A stretch of 64,000 nucleotides of DNA from Terrimesophilobacter bigeumensis (GCF_039537265.1 NZ_BAABAE010000003.1:1116001-1180000); one strand, 5' to 3'; positions 33,515 to 44,551 are shown, counted from the first letter of the stretch. Notes: generated from the sequence alone by a model not told the origin. Numbers and translations: made by a program.

Positions 33515-36500
33515 CGGTCACCTCCATGATGCGTCCCCAGACGATGTCCCCGTCGGGGTCGAGCCCCTCGAGCTCCGCGGCCGCCCTGGCCTCGGAGACC
33601 GCAGCGAAATCGCGTGGGATGACCTTGACGACGTCGGCGACGGCCGAATCGAAGTCCCCCAGCATCCTGCCGGCCAGGGCGGAACCGGTGAGCTCGAGGT
33701 GCTGCGCGAGGAGACTTCTCACGAGTTCGACGTCGGCGCGGTCGAGCACCTCGAGTTTCAGCTCGCCGCTGTCGAGCGCCTCACGATTGAGGCGGTCGGG
33801 GCGCAGCCGGTGGATGTAGGCCGTGCCACCCGACATCCCGGCTCCGAGGTTGCGGCCGACGGGGCCCAGGATGAGCGCGGTACCGCCGGTCATGTACTCG
33901 AGTGCATGGTCGCCCGCGCCCTCCACGACGGCCGTTGCGCCGGAATTGCGCACGAGGAACCGCTCTCCGACGATGCCGCGCAGGAACATCCGGCCGCTCG
34001 TCGCGCCATATCCGATGACGTTGCCGGCGATGACGTTGCGTTCGGCGGCGAACACGCTCTCCCGGTCCGGCCGCAGAACGATGTCCCCGCCCGAGAGTCC
34101 CTTGCCGACGTAGTCGTTCGCGTCGCCCTCGAGCCGCAGCGTGATGCCGCTCGGCAGGAAGGCGCCGAGCGATTGCCCGGCCGTACCGTGCAGCGTGATG
34201 TCGATGCACTCGCGCGGAAGGCCATGTTCGCCGTAGCGCTTCGTGACCTCGTGGCCGAGCATCGTGCCGATCGCCCGGTCGGTGTTGCGAACGGGAACCT
34301 CGATGACGACCGGATGCCCGTTCTCGAGCGCGTCGGCGCTCAGCTCGATGAGCTTCGTGTCGAAGTGCTTCTCGAGTTCGTGGTCCTGAGGCACCCGATG
34401 CGCCAACGGCTCGCCCGGATCGAATGCACCGCCCGAGAGCACCGGTGAGAGGTCGAGCCCATCGGCCTTCCAGTGCGAGACGGCCGCCTCGACGTCGAGG
34501 AGCTCGCGATGCCCGATCGCCTCTTCGATGCTGCGAAAGCCCAGGGCGGCGAGGTATTCGCGCACCTCCTCGGCGAGGAACTCGAAGAAGTTGACGACGA
34601 ATTCCGGCTTGCCGGTGAAACGGGCGCGCAACTCGGGGTTCTGGGTCGCGACGCCCACCGGGCAGGTGTCGAGGTGGCACACCCGCATCATGATGCAGCC
34701 GGAGACGACGAGCGGCGCCGTGGCGAACCCGAACTCCTCCGCCCCGAGCAGGGCGGCGACAATGACGTCGCGGCCGGTCTTCAACTGCCCGTCGACCTGC
34801 ACGACGACGCGGTCGCGCATCCCGTTGAGCATGAGCGTCTGCTGAGTCTCGGCCAGGCCGATCTCCCACGGCGTTCCGGCGTGCTTGAGCGAGGAGAGCG
34901 GGCTCGCCCCGGTGCCGCCGTCGTGGCCGGAGACGAGCACGACATCCGCGAGGGCCTTCGTCACGCCGGCGGCGACCGCGCCGATCCCTGACTGGCTCAC
35001 GAGCTTCACATGGATGCGGGCATCCGGATTCGCACGTTTGAGGTCGTAGATGAGCTGCTTGAGGTCCTCGATCGAGTAGATGTCGTGGTGCGGCGGAGGG
35101 CTGATGAGCCCGACCCCGGCGGTGGCGTGGCGGGTGCGCGCGATCCACGGGTAGACCTTGGACGGCGGGAGCTGGCCGCCCTCGCCGGGCTTGGCGCCCT
35201 GCGCCATCTTGATCTGGATGTCCGTCGCGTGCGTCAGGTACAGGCTCGTGACGCCGAACCGGGCCGAGGCGACCTGTTTGACAGCACTGCGCCGCTCGGG
35301 GTCGAGCAGGCGCTCGACCGTCTCGCCGCCCTCCCCCGTGTTGCTGCGCGCACCGAGCCGGTTCATGGCGATCGCGAGGGTCTCGTGCGCCTCCTCGCTG
35401 ATCGAGCCGTAGCTCATGGCGCCCGTCGAGAAGCGCGTGACGATCGACGAGACCGGCTCGACCTCGGCGATCGGCACGGGCGGCCGGATGCCCTCCCGCA
35501 GCCCGAACAGCCCGCGCAGCGTCATGAGGCTGTTCGCCTGGTCGTCGACGAGCTTGGTGTACTCGCGGAAGATGTCGTAGCGGCGGGTTCGGGTGGAGTG
35601 CTGGAGCCGGAACACCGTCTCCGGGTTGAACAAATGGGGCGGCCCGCCGCGCCGCCACTGGTACTCGCCACCGGTCGCGAGGCGCTCGTGCGCCGTGCTG
35701 GCCGCCTCATCCGGGTAGGCGCTGCGGTGACGGGACAGGTTCTCTGCGGCGATCACGTCGATCCCGATACCGCCCAGCCTCGACGTCGTTCCGGTGAAGT
35801 ATTCGTCGACGAAACCCTGGTCGAGCCCGATGGCCTCGAAGGCCTGCGCTCCCGCGTACGAGGAGACGACCGAGATCCCCATCTTCGACATGGTCTTGAG
35901 CACGCCCTTGCCGAGCGCCTTGATGATGTTCGCGACAGCCTTCTCCGGCGTCACGTCGGTGAGCACGCCGCTGCGGACGAGCTCCTCCGCGGTCTCCATG
36001 GCGAGGTACGGGTTGATCGCGGAGGCGCCGTAGCCGACGAGGAGGGCGACGTGGTGCACCTCGCGCACATCCCCGGCCTCGACGATGATGCCGACTTTCA
36101 GCCGGTTCTCCTGCCGGATGAGGTGGTGGTGGATCGTCGAGAGCATGAGCAGCGACGGGATGGGGGCCAGATCCTTGTTGGAGTCGCGGTCGGAGAGCAC
36201 GAGGTACTTCGCCCCGTGCTCGATCGCGTCATCGACCTCGTGGCACATCGCGGCGAGCCGGTTGGCGAGGGCATCCGGTCCCTCGTCGAAGCGGTACAGG
36301 CCGCGAATGGTCGTCGTCGTGCGGCTGCCGGGCGAGGCATCGATGTGCTGGATCTTCGCGAGCTCGTCGTTGTCGATCACCGGGAAGTCGAGCACGATCT
36401 GATACGCGTGCTCCGGCGTCGCCTCGAGCAGGTTGCGTTCGGGGCCGAGCGCGAGCTTCATCGAGGTGACGACCTCCTCGCGGATGCTGTCGAGCGGCGG

Positions 36501-38078
36501 GTTCGTCACCTGCGCGAACTGCTGGGTGAAGTAGTCAAAGAGGAGCCGAGGCCGGTCGGAGAGCACGGCGACCGGCGTGTCGGTGCCCATGGCCCCGATC
36601 GGCTCGGCTCCGGCCTGAGCCATGGGGGCGATGAGCACACTCACCTCCTCCTCGGTGTAGCCGAAGGTGCGCTGGCGACGGGTCACCGAAGCGGGGGTGT
36701 GCACGATGTGCTCTCGCTCGGGCAGGTCCTTGAGGTTGATGCGGCCATTCGCCAGCCATTGCCCCCACGGCTTCTGCGCGGCGAGCGAGTCCTTGAGCTC
36801 ATCGTCTTCGATGAGCCGGCCTGCCTCGGTGTCGACGAGGAACATCCTCCCCGGCCGCAGGCGTCCCTTGCGCACGACCCGGCTCGGCTCGAACTCGAGT
36901 ACCCCGATCTCGCTCGCGAGCACGACGAGGCCGTCATCCGTCACAAGGAAGCGGCCTGGGCGCAGCCCGTTGCGGTCGAGGGTGGCGCCGACGAGCGTTC
37001 CGTCGGTGAAGACCATGGCGGCCGGGCCGTCCCACGGCTCCATGAGCACGGAGTGGTATTCGTAGAACGCGCGACGCTCCTCGGCGAGGTCCGGCTGGTT
37101 CTCGTAGGCCTCGGGGATCATCATCATGATCGCGTGCGGCAGCGACCGGCCGCTCAGGGTGAGCAGTTCGAGCACCTCGTCGAAGGATGCGGAGTCGCTC
37201 GCCCCCGGAGTCACGATCGGCAGGAGGGGCCGGATGTCGCCGAGCAGGTCGGACTCCAGCTGGGACTGGCGGGCGCGCATCCAGTTGCGATTGCCCTGGA
37301 CGGTGTTGATCTCGCCGTTGTGGGCGAGCATCCGGAACGGCTGGGCGAGCGGCCAGGAGGGGAAGGTGTTGGTCGAATAGCGGGAATGGACGAGGGCGAG
37401 CCGTGAGGCGAAGCGCTCATCGGAGAGATCGGGGTAGAACGGTTCGAGCTGGAGGGTCGTGACCATGCCCTTGTAGACGAGGGTGCGGCACGACAGCGAA
37501 GGGAAGTACACGTCGAGCTCGCGCTCGGCGCGCTTGCGGAACCGGAACGCAAGCCGATCGAGGGCGATGCCGGAAACACGTCCGCCCGACGGGTCGGCGC
37601 CGCTCAGGAACACCTGCTCGATGCGCGGCATGGCTTCACGGGCCAGCGCGCCGAGCTGCTCCTCGCGGACGGGGACCTCCCGCCAGCCGAGCACGGTGAG
37701 ACTCTCGGACGCCGCGAGGTCCGCGAACTGCTCCTTGACGGTGGATCGCTCGCTGTCGGCGACGGGCAGGAACGCGGATCCGACGAGGTAGTGGCCCACC
37801 TCCGGCAGTTCGATGCCCGCCACGGCGCGCAGGAAGGCATCCGGGATCTGCGTCAGGATGCCGGCGCCGTCCCCGGTTCCGGCGTCGGAGCCGACCGCCC
37901 CGCGGTGCTCCATGTTCCGCAGTGCGGTGAGGGCCAGCTCGATGATGTCGTGCCCCGCCGTTCCGCGCAGGGTCGCGACCATGGCCAGGCCGCAGGCATC
38001 CTTCTCGAAGGCAGGGTCGTACAGCCCGGTCGCGCCGGGCACGGCGCTGAAACGCGTATGCGGTGGCTTCGGGACCAT
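33507..38078 (-). CDS. gltB: Glutamate synthase large (alpha) subunit
   Basis: Makes glutamate from glutamine and 2-oxoglutarate. The 1523-aa protein has an N-terminal Ntn amidotransferase domain with nucleophile Cys in EKDACGLAMV (about residue 29; probably exposed by propeptide removal), a central domain, an FMN-binding synthase domain (about residues 870-1240, HDGGTGASPLSSLKHAG), the 3Fe-4S cysteines in SGCIMMRVCHLDTCPVG (about residue 1135), and a C-terminal beta-helix (GxxxG repeats, about 1250-1500). ATG start with GAGGA upstream, 84 bp after lgt. Confidence 0.96.
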
Positions 38079-38162
38079 GGTGCGTCCTCACGGAATCGAT
38101 CGAGGGACGACTTTGGCCCGTGAATGCTCGCGCCGGCCGGAGCCCGGATGAGTGCGCTGGAG

Positions 38163-39278
38163 CTATGACTTGGCTCGGCCGCTTATGGCAGCCTTGGTGC
38201 CCTTCGTTTCAGCGGACCTGGAGGGTTCTGTTGAGATCGAGCCGTCATTGCCTTCGAAATCAGAGTCCGAGTAAACGTCTTCAGAGTGTACAACAGCATC
38301 CGCCGACCACTCGCGACCCGGAACGTACGGGCTCGGTTCGATCCCCGGATGACGCCGGGACTGCACGATGATGATCACGAGGCCGACCAGGATCGCTCCG
38401 AAGGCGGCCCAGACGTTCGTGCGGATGCCGAAGAAGATCTCGCTCGGGTCGATGCGGATCGACTCGAAGAAGCTGCGGCCGACGCCGTACCAGATGAGGT
38501 AGAGGCCGAGCATCTTCCCCCACTGGAAGCGGTATGCGCCAGGCGTCGGCATCGGAACGTCAACGTCGAGGAACGGGATCGTCGTCTTCTGCAACCGCCA
38601 CTTGCGCTCCAGGAAGAGCAGCACGCCGACGCCGATGAGGTTCCAGATGATCTCGTAGAGGAAGGTCGGGTGGAACAGGGTCCCCGCCGGAAGGCCGGCC
38701 GGAAATGCGGGATTGGTCGCCTCGATCTCGAGGCCCCACGGGAGGTCGGTCGGGAGGCCGAAGAGCTCGTGGTTGAAGTAGTTGCCGAGCCGGCCGAAGG
38801 CCTGCGCGAGCAGGAGGCTCGGTGCGAGTGCGTCGGCGAAGCTCCAGAACCGCACGCCCGACAGCCGGCATCCGATGAACGTTCCCAGCGCGCCGAGCAT
38901 GAGCGCGCCGAAGATCGCCATGCCGCCCTCCCAGATGTAGAGGGTCTTCAGGAGGTCCTTGCCGGGGCCGAAGTAGTCGTCGGGATGGGTGACGACGTGG
39001 AAGATGCGTCCGCCGATGATCCCGAACGGCACCGCCCACAGGGCGATGTCGAGGACGAGTCCGGCATCCGCGCCGCGCTGCCTCAGGCGGTACCCGGTGA
39101 GGATCGTCGCGGCGATGATGCCGGCGAGGATGCACAGGGCGTAGGCGTGGATGTTGAGCACGTAGTCCGGTGAGAGGCCGAGCCCGGAGAACCACTCGCC
39201 GATCGGGATCCGCCACACCTGCCACGCGTAGTCGGGACTCGGGATGCTCGCCGGGAGCGAGATCATGGGCGCGATCAC
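38163..39278 (-). CDS. lgt: Prolipoprotein diacylglyceryl transferase
   Basis: Transfers diacylglycerol from phosphatidylglycerol to the lipobox cysteine of prelipoproteins in the plasma membrane. The 371-aa protein has about seven membrane helices; the Lgt signature GRLGNYFNHELFGLPTDLPWGL is near residue 155, and GGRIFHVVTHPDDYF, near residue 88, includes an essential His region. A hydrophilic, acidic C-terminal tail of about 60 residues follows the last helix. GTG start at 39278; an ATG four codons in (39266) is an alternative. It lies 39 bp after trpA. Confidence 0.95.
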   Translation of the reverse strand: MIAPMISLPASIPSPDYAWQVWRIPIGEWFSGLGLSPDYVLNIHAYALCILAGIIAATILTGYRLRQRGADAGLVLDIALWAVPFGIIGGRIFHVVTHPDDYFGPGKDLLKTLYIWEGGMAIFGALMLGALGTFIGCRLSGVRFWSFADALAPSLLLAQAFGRLGNYFNHELFGLPTDLPWGLEIEATNPAFPAGLPAGTLFHPTFLYEIIWNLIGVGVLLFLERKWRLQKTTIPFLDVDVPMPTPGAYRFQWGKMLGLYLIWYGVGRSFFESIRIDPSEIFFGIRTNVWAAFGAILVGLVIIIVQSRRHPGIEPSPYVPGREWSADAVVHSEDVYSDSDFEGNDGSISTEPSRSAETKGTKAAISGRAKS

Positions 39279-39317
39279 GATTCGAGGATGCCTTTCGTGG
39301 GGGATGACGCAGAAATG

Positions 39318-40115
39318 CTAGTTCAGCCTAGTACCGACGGCCAGGTCGGATGCCGTGCGGGCGAGTCCGGGAACGCCGCCGGAGTCGAGTGCTGCGACGA
39401 GGGCGGAGCCGACGATCGCGCCGTCCGCGTAGCCGAGCACCTCCCGCACCTGGTCACCGGTGGAGATCCCGAGGCCGACGCAGGCCCGCTCGGCTCCGGA
39501 CTCCCGCAGCCTCGCGACGAGGGAACGGGCGGCGCTGTCGACCTCGGCCCTGGCGCCGGTGATGCCCATGGTCGAGACCGCGTAGACGAATCCACGGGAC
39601 TGCGCCGAGATCATCCGGAGGCGCTCCTCGGTCGAGGAGGGGGCCGCGAGGAAGATCCTGTCGAGCCCGGTGCGCTCCGAGGCGTCCAGCCAGGCAGCGG
39701 CGTCGTCCGGGATGAGATCGGGCGTGATGAGCCCCGCTCCCCCGGCTGCCACGAGGTCGTCGGCGAACCGGTCGACGCCGTACTGCAGCACGGGGTTCCA
39801 GTAGGTCATGAGCACGACGGGCACGTCGACCCTCGCGGTGATCGCGCTCACCGCCTCGAAGGCGTGGGCGAGCCGGAATCCGCCGGCGAGAGCGGTCTGG
39901 GTGGCCTTCTGGATGACCGGGCCGTCCATGACCGGGTCGGAATATGGGAGGCCGAGCTCGATGACGTCGACGCCGTTCTCGGCGATCGCGACGGCGGCCT
40001 CGATGCTCGTCCTCAGGTCGGGGAACCCAACCGGCAGGTAGCCGATGAGCGCGCCGGATGCCGCAGCCCTGCGCGCGTCGATCGCCGCGCCGACACGGCT
40101 GAGCGGGGCGCTCAC
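39318..40115 (-). CDS. trpA: Tryptophan synthase alpha chain
   Basis: Cleaves indole-3-glycerol phosphate to indole, which is channelled to TrpB. The 265-aa protein has the catalytic Glu in VIELGLPYSDPVMDGPVIQ (about residue 51), Asp in LITPDLIPDD (about residue 130), and the phosphate-binding C-terminal part GLGISTGDQVREV near residue 212. GTG start within a GTGA overlap with trpB. Longer upstream reading lies inside trpB and is rejected. Confidence 0.96.
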   Translation of the reverse strand: MSAPLSRVGAAIDARRAAASGALIGYLPVGFPDLRTSIEAAVAIAENGVDVIELGLPYSDPVMDGPVIQKATQTALAGGFRLAHAFEAVSAITARVDVPVVLMTYWNPVLQYGVDRFADDLVAAGGAGLITPDLIPDDAAAWLDASERTGLDRIFLAAPSSTEERLRMISAQSRGFVYAVSTMGITGARAEVDSAARSLVARLRESGAERACVGLGISTGDQVREVLGYADGAIVGSALVAALDSGGVPGLARTASDLAVGTRLN

Positions 40116-41326
40116 GACTTGTCCAGGATGTCGAACCATGCTGCGGCGGTCTCCATGTCCTTGTCGCCCCGGCCGCTCAGGCTCACCAGGATCGTGGCGT
40201 CGGGGCCGAGTCGGCGGCCGAGTTCGAGCGTTCCGGCGAGGGCGTGCGCGGACTCGATCGCCGGGATGATGCCCTCGGTTCGCGACAGGAGCCGGAGTGC
40301 GTCCATGGCCGCGGCGTCCGTGACCGGCAGGTACGTCGCGCGCCCGATGTCGGCGAGCCAGGCGTGCTCGGGTCCGACGCCCGGATAGTCGAGGCCGGCG
40401 GAGATGGAGTGCGACTCGATGGTCTGCCCGTCGTCGTCCTGCAACAGGTAGCTGCGCGCGCCGTGTAGCACGCCGGGGCGGCCCTTCGTGATGGTCGCGG
40501 CGTGCCGTGGGGTCTCGGCTCCGTCGCCGGCCGCCTCGAACCCGTAGAGGGCGACACTCTCGTCGTCGAGGAAGGCGTCGAAGATGCCGATCGCGTTCGA
40601 TCCGCCGCCCACGCACGCGGTCACGGCATCCGGGAGCGCCCCGGTGAGGTCGATGACCTGCTGCCTGGCCTCCTCGCCGATGACCTTCTGGAAGTCGCGG
40701 ACCATGGCCGGGAACGGATGCGGCCCGGCCACGGTGCCGAAGATGTAGTTGGTCGTCGCGACGTTCGTGACCCAGTCGCGCATGGCCTCGTTGATGGCGT
40801 CCTTGAGGGTGCGCGAGCCCGCCGTGACCGGGATGACCTCGGCACCGAGGAGGCGCATCCGTGCGACGTTGAGCGCCTGGCGCTCGGTGTCGACCTCGCC
40901 CATGTAGATGACGCAGTCCATGCCGAGCAGGGCTGCGGCGGTGGCCGTCGCGACGCCGTGCTGCCCTGCGCCCGTCTCGGCGATGACCCGGTTCTTACCG
41001 ATGCGCTTGGTGAGGAGCGCCTGGCCGAGCACGTTGTTGATCTTGTGGGAGCCCGTGTGGTTGAGATCCTCCCGCTTGAGGATGATGCGCGCACCGCCGG
41101 CGTGCTCGGCGAACCGCGGTACCTCGGTGATGATCGACGGCCGGCCGGTGTAGGTGGCGTTCAGTCGTTCGAGCTCGGCCCGGAAGGCCGGGTCGACCTT
41201 CGCCGCCGCGTACGCGGCAGTGAGTTCGTCGAGTGCCTCGACGAGGGACTCCGGAACGAACCGGCCGCCGTATTCGCCGAAGTACGGCCCTGAGGCGTCG
41301 CGCAGGCTCCCGTGTCGCTCCGTCAT
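40112..41326 (-). CDS. trpB: Tryptophan synthase beta chain
   Basis: PLP enzyme joining indole and serine to make tryptophan. The 404-aa protein has the PLP lysine in LKREDLNHTGSHKINNVLGQ (Lys about residue 94), AETGAGQHGVATATAAAL near residue 116, and the phosphate loop CVGGGSNAIGIF near residue 237. It overlaps trpC by 1 nt (TGATG) and trpA by 4 nt, so trpC-trpB-trpA are translationally coupled. Confidence 0.97.
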   Translation of the reverse strand: MTERHGSLRDASGPYFGEYGGRFVPESLVEALDELTAAYAAAKVDPAFRAELERLNATYTGRPSIITEVPRFAEHAGGARIILKREDLNHTGSHKINNVLGQALLTKRIGKNRVIAETGAGQHGVATATAAALLGMDCVIYMGEVDTERQALNVARMRLLGAEVIPVTAGSRTLKDAINEAMRDWVTNVATTNYIFGTVAGPHPFPAMVRDFQKVIGEEARQQVIDLTGALPDAVTACVGGGSNAIGIFDAFLDDESVALYGFEAAGDGAETPRHAATITKGRPGVLHGARSYLLQDDDGQTIESHSISAGLDYPGVGPEHAWLADIGRATYLPVTDAAAMDALRLLSRTEGIIPAIESAHALAGTLELGRRLGPDATILVSLSGRGDKDMETAAAWFDILDKS

Positions 41327-42096
41327 CAGCCGGCCAGGAATTCTGTGAGGGTCGCGACAGGGTCACCCGTCACGAGCGCTTCGCCGACGAGAACGACGTC
41401 GGCGCCGGCCTCGCGGTAGCGGGCGACATCCGCCGCCGTTTTGACAGCGGACTCCGCGACCCTGATCGTCCCGGACGGCAGGCGGTCGACCAGTCGCGGG
41501 AAGATTCCAGGATCGAGCTCGAAGGTCGAGAGATTACGGGCGTTGATCCCGATCACGCTCGCGCCGAGGTCGACCGCCCGCGCGACCTCCTCCGCGTCAT
41601 GAGCCTCCACGAGAGCGGTCATGCCGAGTTCGGTGACGAGAGCGTACAGCTCGACGAGGTCCGCCTGTTCGAGTGCGGAGGCCATGAGGAGCACGAGGTC
41701 GGCGCCCGCGGCCCGTGCCTCGAACACCTGGTACGGGAGCACGATGAAGTCCTTGCGGAGCACCGGCAGGCTCACCCGCGCCCGCACCGCTTCGAGATCC
41801 TCGAGCGAGCCGCCGAACCGGCGGCCCTCGGTGAGCACGCTGATCGCGCTCGCTCCCCCGGTCTCGTACCGGGCGGCGAGGGCGGCCGGGTCCGGGATGT
41901 CGGCGAGTGCCCCGCGGGACGGGCTCGCCCGCTTGACCTCGGCGATGATCTTCACCCGGTCGGCAGGTGCGAGCGCGGCCAGCGCGTCGAGCGCAGGGGC
42001 GCGATCCAGCGCCGCCCTCTCGACATCCGCCTGGCTGCGTACGGCTCGACGCGCGGAGGCGTCGGCGACGGCCCCCGCGATGAGTTCGCTGAGCAC
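41326..42096 (-). CDS. trpC: Indole-3-glycerol phosphate synthase
   Basis: Closes the indole ring from carboxyphenylaminodeoxyribulose phosphate. The 256-aa beta/alpha barrel has IIAEVKRASPSRGALADI (catalytic Lys, about residue 53), LPVLRKDFIVLPYQV near residue 112, and IGINARNLSTFELD near residue 178. GTG start, 3 bp after the HGxxPAAW gene, without a clear ribosome-binding site, so translation may depend on coupling. Confidence 0.95.
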   Translation of the reverse strand: MLSELIAGAVADASARRAVRSQADVERAALDRAPALDALAALAPADRVKIIAEVKRASPSRGALADIPDPAALAARYETGGASAISVLTEGRRFGGSLEDLEAVRARVSLPVLRKDFIVLPYQVFEARAAGADLVLLMASALEQADLVELYALVTELGMTALVEAHDAEEVARAVDLGASVIGINARNLSTFELDPGIFPRLVDRLPSGTIRVAESAVKTAADVARYREAGADVVLVGEALVTGDPVATLTEFLAG

Positions 42097-42099
42097 GCG

Positions 42100-42336
42100 C
42101 TAGTGGGTGCTCTTCGGCTGGTATCGCGGACCGGCGACACCGTAGCCGAGCCTGGCGAGGATCCAGCCGACGATGGGCCCGGCGACGACGAGGACGGCGG
42201 CGACCCAGATCATCCACATCGACACGAACCAGAACGCGAAGGTGCCGAGCGTGAAGCCGACCAGCATGATGAGGACCGCGACCCACGCCGCCGGGGAATG
42301 CCCGTGGCCCGGATCCGAAATGTCTTCGCTGCTCAT
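42100..42336 (-). CDS. HGxxPAAW family membrane protein
   Basis: A 78-aa protein named for its motif, here HGHSPAAW at residues 11-18, followed by two membrane helices (about 18-40 and 42-64) and a short basic tail. Function unknown; the family is confined to actinobacteria and sits in trp clusters. ATG at 42336 is preferred because GGGAG lies 5 nt upstream; a start 12 codons earlier is possible. Between the TIGR02234 gene (41 bp) and trpC (3 bp). Confidence 0.88.
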   Translation of the reverse strand: MSSEDISDPGHGHSPAAWVAVLIMLVGFTLGTFAFWFVSMWMIWVAAVLVVAGPIVGWILARLGYGVAGPRYQPKSTH

Positions 42337-42377
42337 GTCACTCCCGTGGGTCTCGCTGCCGAAAGAATGCACCCAGT

Positions 42378-43034
42378 CTAGCGGGAGCCGGTCGACCCCG
42401 AGCGCGGCTCACCAGAGGTCGGGTCGGCCCCGCCGCTCAACGCATCCCAGTCGGAGACCGCGTGCTCGCCTCCGGCGGGCCGGGGATCTGCTGCGGCATC
42501 CGCCGCCTCGAATCGCACCGGTTGGTACCTACCCGATGAGCCGGGCCAGACGCGACCGGTCACCACGATCGAGAGCCCGAGCACGGCCAGGAGCAGGCCC
42601 GCGACGAACGCGACGAACGGCCAGGCGGTCGCCGGAACGGCGGCGACGAGCGCGGAGACGGCTTCGTGGCCGGCGATGCCCGTCGCGGTGGTCACGAGCG
42701 GCTCGACCGCCGACACGGGCGAGAGCAGAGCGAGCGACGCCGAGAGGACGATGCAGCCTCCGACGAGGACCTGGAGTAGAGCGAGGACGATCCGGAACAC
42801 CCGGCCGGAGATGGCCATCGCACCGACCCCGGCGAGGCCGGCGAGAGCCAGGGCTGCGACCGCGGGCGCCGCGACATCGCCGCCGGCAGGAATCGGCGGA
42901 TGCGTCGCGGAGGCGCCGCCGAGCGTCGCCACGAACCAGGGCTGCGACCAGGCCAGCAGCGCGGCACCCGAGAAGAGGATGCCGAGCAGGAGGCTCACGG
43001 ACTTGAGGCGCCGACCACGACTGTTCGCCGTCAT
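42378..43034 (-). CDS. Trp biosynthesis-associated membrane protein (TIGR02234)
   Basis: A 218-aa membrane protein of the actinobacterial trp-operon family. About four hydrophobic segments are seen (residues 12-30, 52-75, 80-105, 135-160), with the motif SQPWFVATL after the first helix and GRVW after the last; the C-terminal 50 residues are hydrophilic. Role unknown; its constant place after trpE suggests a link with tryptophan synthesis or transport. Start by ATGA overlap with trpE. Confidence 0.9.
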   Translation of the reverse strand: MTANSRGRRLKSVSLLLGILFSGAALLAWSQPWFVATLGGASATHPPIPAGGDVAAPAVAALALAGLAGVGAMAISGRVFRIVLALLQVLVGGCIVLSASLALLSPVSAVEPLVTTATGIAGHEAVSALVAAVPATAWPFVAFVAGLLLAVLGLSIVVTGRVWPGSSGRYQPVRFEAADAAADPRPAGGEHAVSDWDALSGGADPTSGEPRSGSTGSR

Positions 43035-44551
43035 CGTTCGACCCGGCGCATCGCGTTCGCGACCGCGACCGCTCTCAGCGGCGCCGCCGCCTTGTTCTGC
43101 GACTCCACGAACTCCGACACCGGGTCGGAGTCTGCGACGATGCCGGCTCCGGCCTGGACGCGGGCGACCCCGCCGGCGATCGTGGCCGTACGGATCGCGA
43201 TCGCGAGGTCGAGGTCCCCGGAGAACCCGAAGTAGCCCACGACTCCCCCGTACAGCCCGCGCTGGGCCGGCTCGAGTTCGTCGATGATCTCGAGCGCCCT
43301 CGGTTTCGGCGCACCGGAGAGGGTGCCGGCCGGGAAGGTGGCCCGGAAGACGTCGATGGGTGCGGCATCCGGTCGGAGATCGCCCTCCACCGAGGAGACG
43401 AGATGCATGATGTGGCTGAAGCGCTCCACCTGCATGAACTCGGTCACCTCGACCGTGCCCGGTGCGCATACCTTCTGCAGGTCGTTGCGGGCGAGATCGA
43501 CGAGCATGAGGTGCTCCGCGCGCTCCTTCGCGTCGGCGAGCAGTTCGTTCGCGAGGTCGAGGTCGTGCTCCGGGGAGTCGCCGCGCGGCCGGGAGCCGGC
43601 GATCGGATGCATGTACACGCGTCCGTTCTCGGTCTTCACGAGGGCCTCGGGCGACGAGCCGACGATCCAGTACGGTTCTCCCGCCGGGTCGGCGAGCGAA
43701 AGCAGGTACATGTAGGGGCTCGGGTTCAGCGACCTGAGCACCCGGTACACGTCGATGGGCTCGGCGGTGACCTCGTGGTCGAAACGCTGCGAGAGGACGA
43801 CCTGGAAGACATCGCCTTCACGGATGTAGCGCTTGCCGGCCTCGACGGATGCCCCGAAGGTCGCCGCATCGACGCGGCTGCTGGCCGCCGGGTCGCGGGA
43901 GAGGTCCACCTCGGCGAGCCAGGCCTCCGAGGGCTGGGCAAGACGGGACTGGAGCGAGTCGAGGGCGGCGCCTGCCGTCGACCAGAGCGCATCCGCGTCA
44001 TCCACACCGTCGTTGAGCACCGTCGCGATGAGCAGCACCGTCCCGGTGCGGTGGTCGACGACCACGAGCTCCTTCACGAAGCCGAACGCCTGACCCGGGA
44101 TCTCGTAGTCGGCGGGCGGGGCATCCGGGAGCCGTTCGATCTGCCGGATCGCCTCCCAGCCGATGAAGCCGATGAGGCCTCCGGTGAGCGGCGGATGCCC
44201 CGGGATGCGCGGCGTCGCCCAGCGCGCGTGCAGGCGGCCGAGCGCCTCGAGCGGTGCCGAGGGCGCATCCGCCCCTAGCGCGCGGTCGGCGGGCAAGCCG
44301 TAGTCGAGCCAGGTCGCGGCGCCGTCCTCCTGGGTGAGGACGCCGAAACTCGAGACGCCGATGAAGGAGTAGCGCGACCAGATGCCGCCCTGCTCCGCCG
44401 ACTCGAGCAGGAAGGTGCCCGGGGCGCCCGCGGCGAGCTTGCGGTAGATGCCGACCGGGGTCTCGCCGTCGGCGAAGAGCTCCCGGATGACCGGGACGAC
44501 CCGATGGTCGGCCAGGAGAGTGTCGAACTCCTCGCGCGTCGTCGAGGTCAT
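43031..44551 (-). CDS. trpE: Anthranilate synthase component I
   Basis: Makes anthranilate from chorismate, using ammonia supplied by a TrpG subunit that is not encoded here. The 506-aa protein has the feedback-site segment LLESAEQGGIWSRYSFIG (about residue 48), and chorismate-binding motifs in EPYWIVGSSPEALV (about residue 290), HPIAGSRPRG (about 315), DLARNDLQKVC (about 355) and FPAGTLSGAPKPRA (about 417). It overlaps hisI by 4 nt (ATGA), so the trp genes appear to be read through from the his genes; no leader peptide or attenuator separates them. Confidence 0.96.
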   Translation of the reverse strand: MTSTTREEFDTLLADHRVVPVIRELFADGETPVGIYRKLAAGAPGTFLLESAEQGGIWSRYSFIGVSSFGVLTQEDGAATWLDYGLPADRALGADAPSAPLEALGRLHARWATPRIPGHPPLTGGLIGFIGWEAIRQIERLPDAPPADYEIPGQAFGFVKELVVVDHRTGTVLLIATVLNDGVDDADALWSTAGAALDSLQSRLAQPSEAWLAEVDLSRDPAASSRVDAATFGASVEAGKRYIREGDVFQVVLSQRFDHEVTAEPIDVYRVLRSLNPSPYMYLLSLADPAGEPYWIVGSSPEALVKTENGRVYMHPIAGSRPRGDSPEHDLDLANELLADAKERAEHLMLVDLARNDLQKVCAPGTVEVTEFMQVERFSHIMHLVSSVEGDLRPDAAPIDVFRATFPAGTLSGAPKPRALEIIDELEPAQRGLYGGVVGYFGFSGDLDLAIAIRTATIAGGVARVQAGAGIVADSDPVSEFVESQNKAAAPLRAVAVANAMRRVER

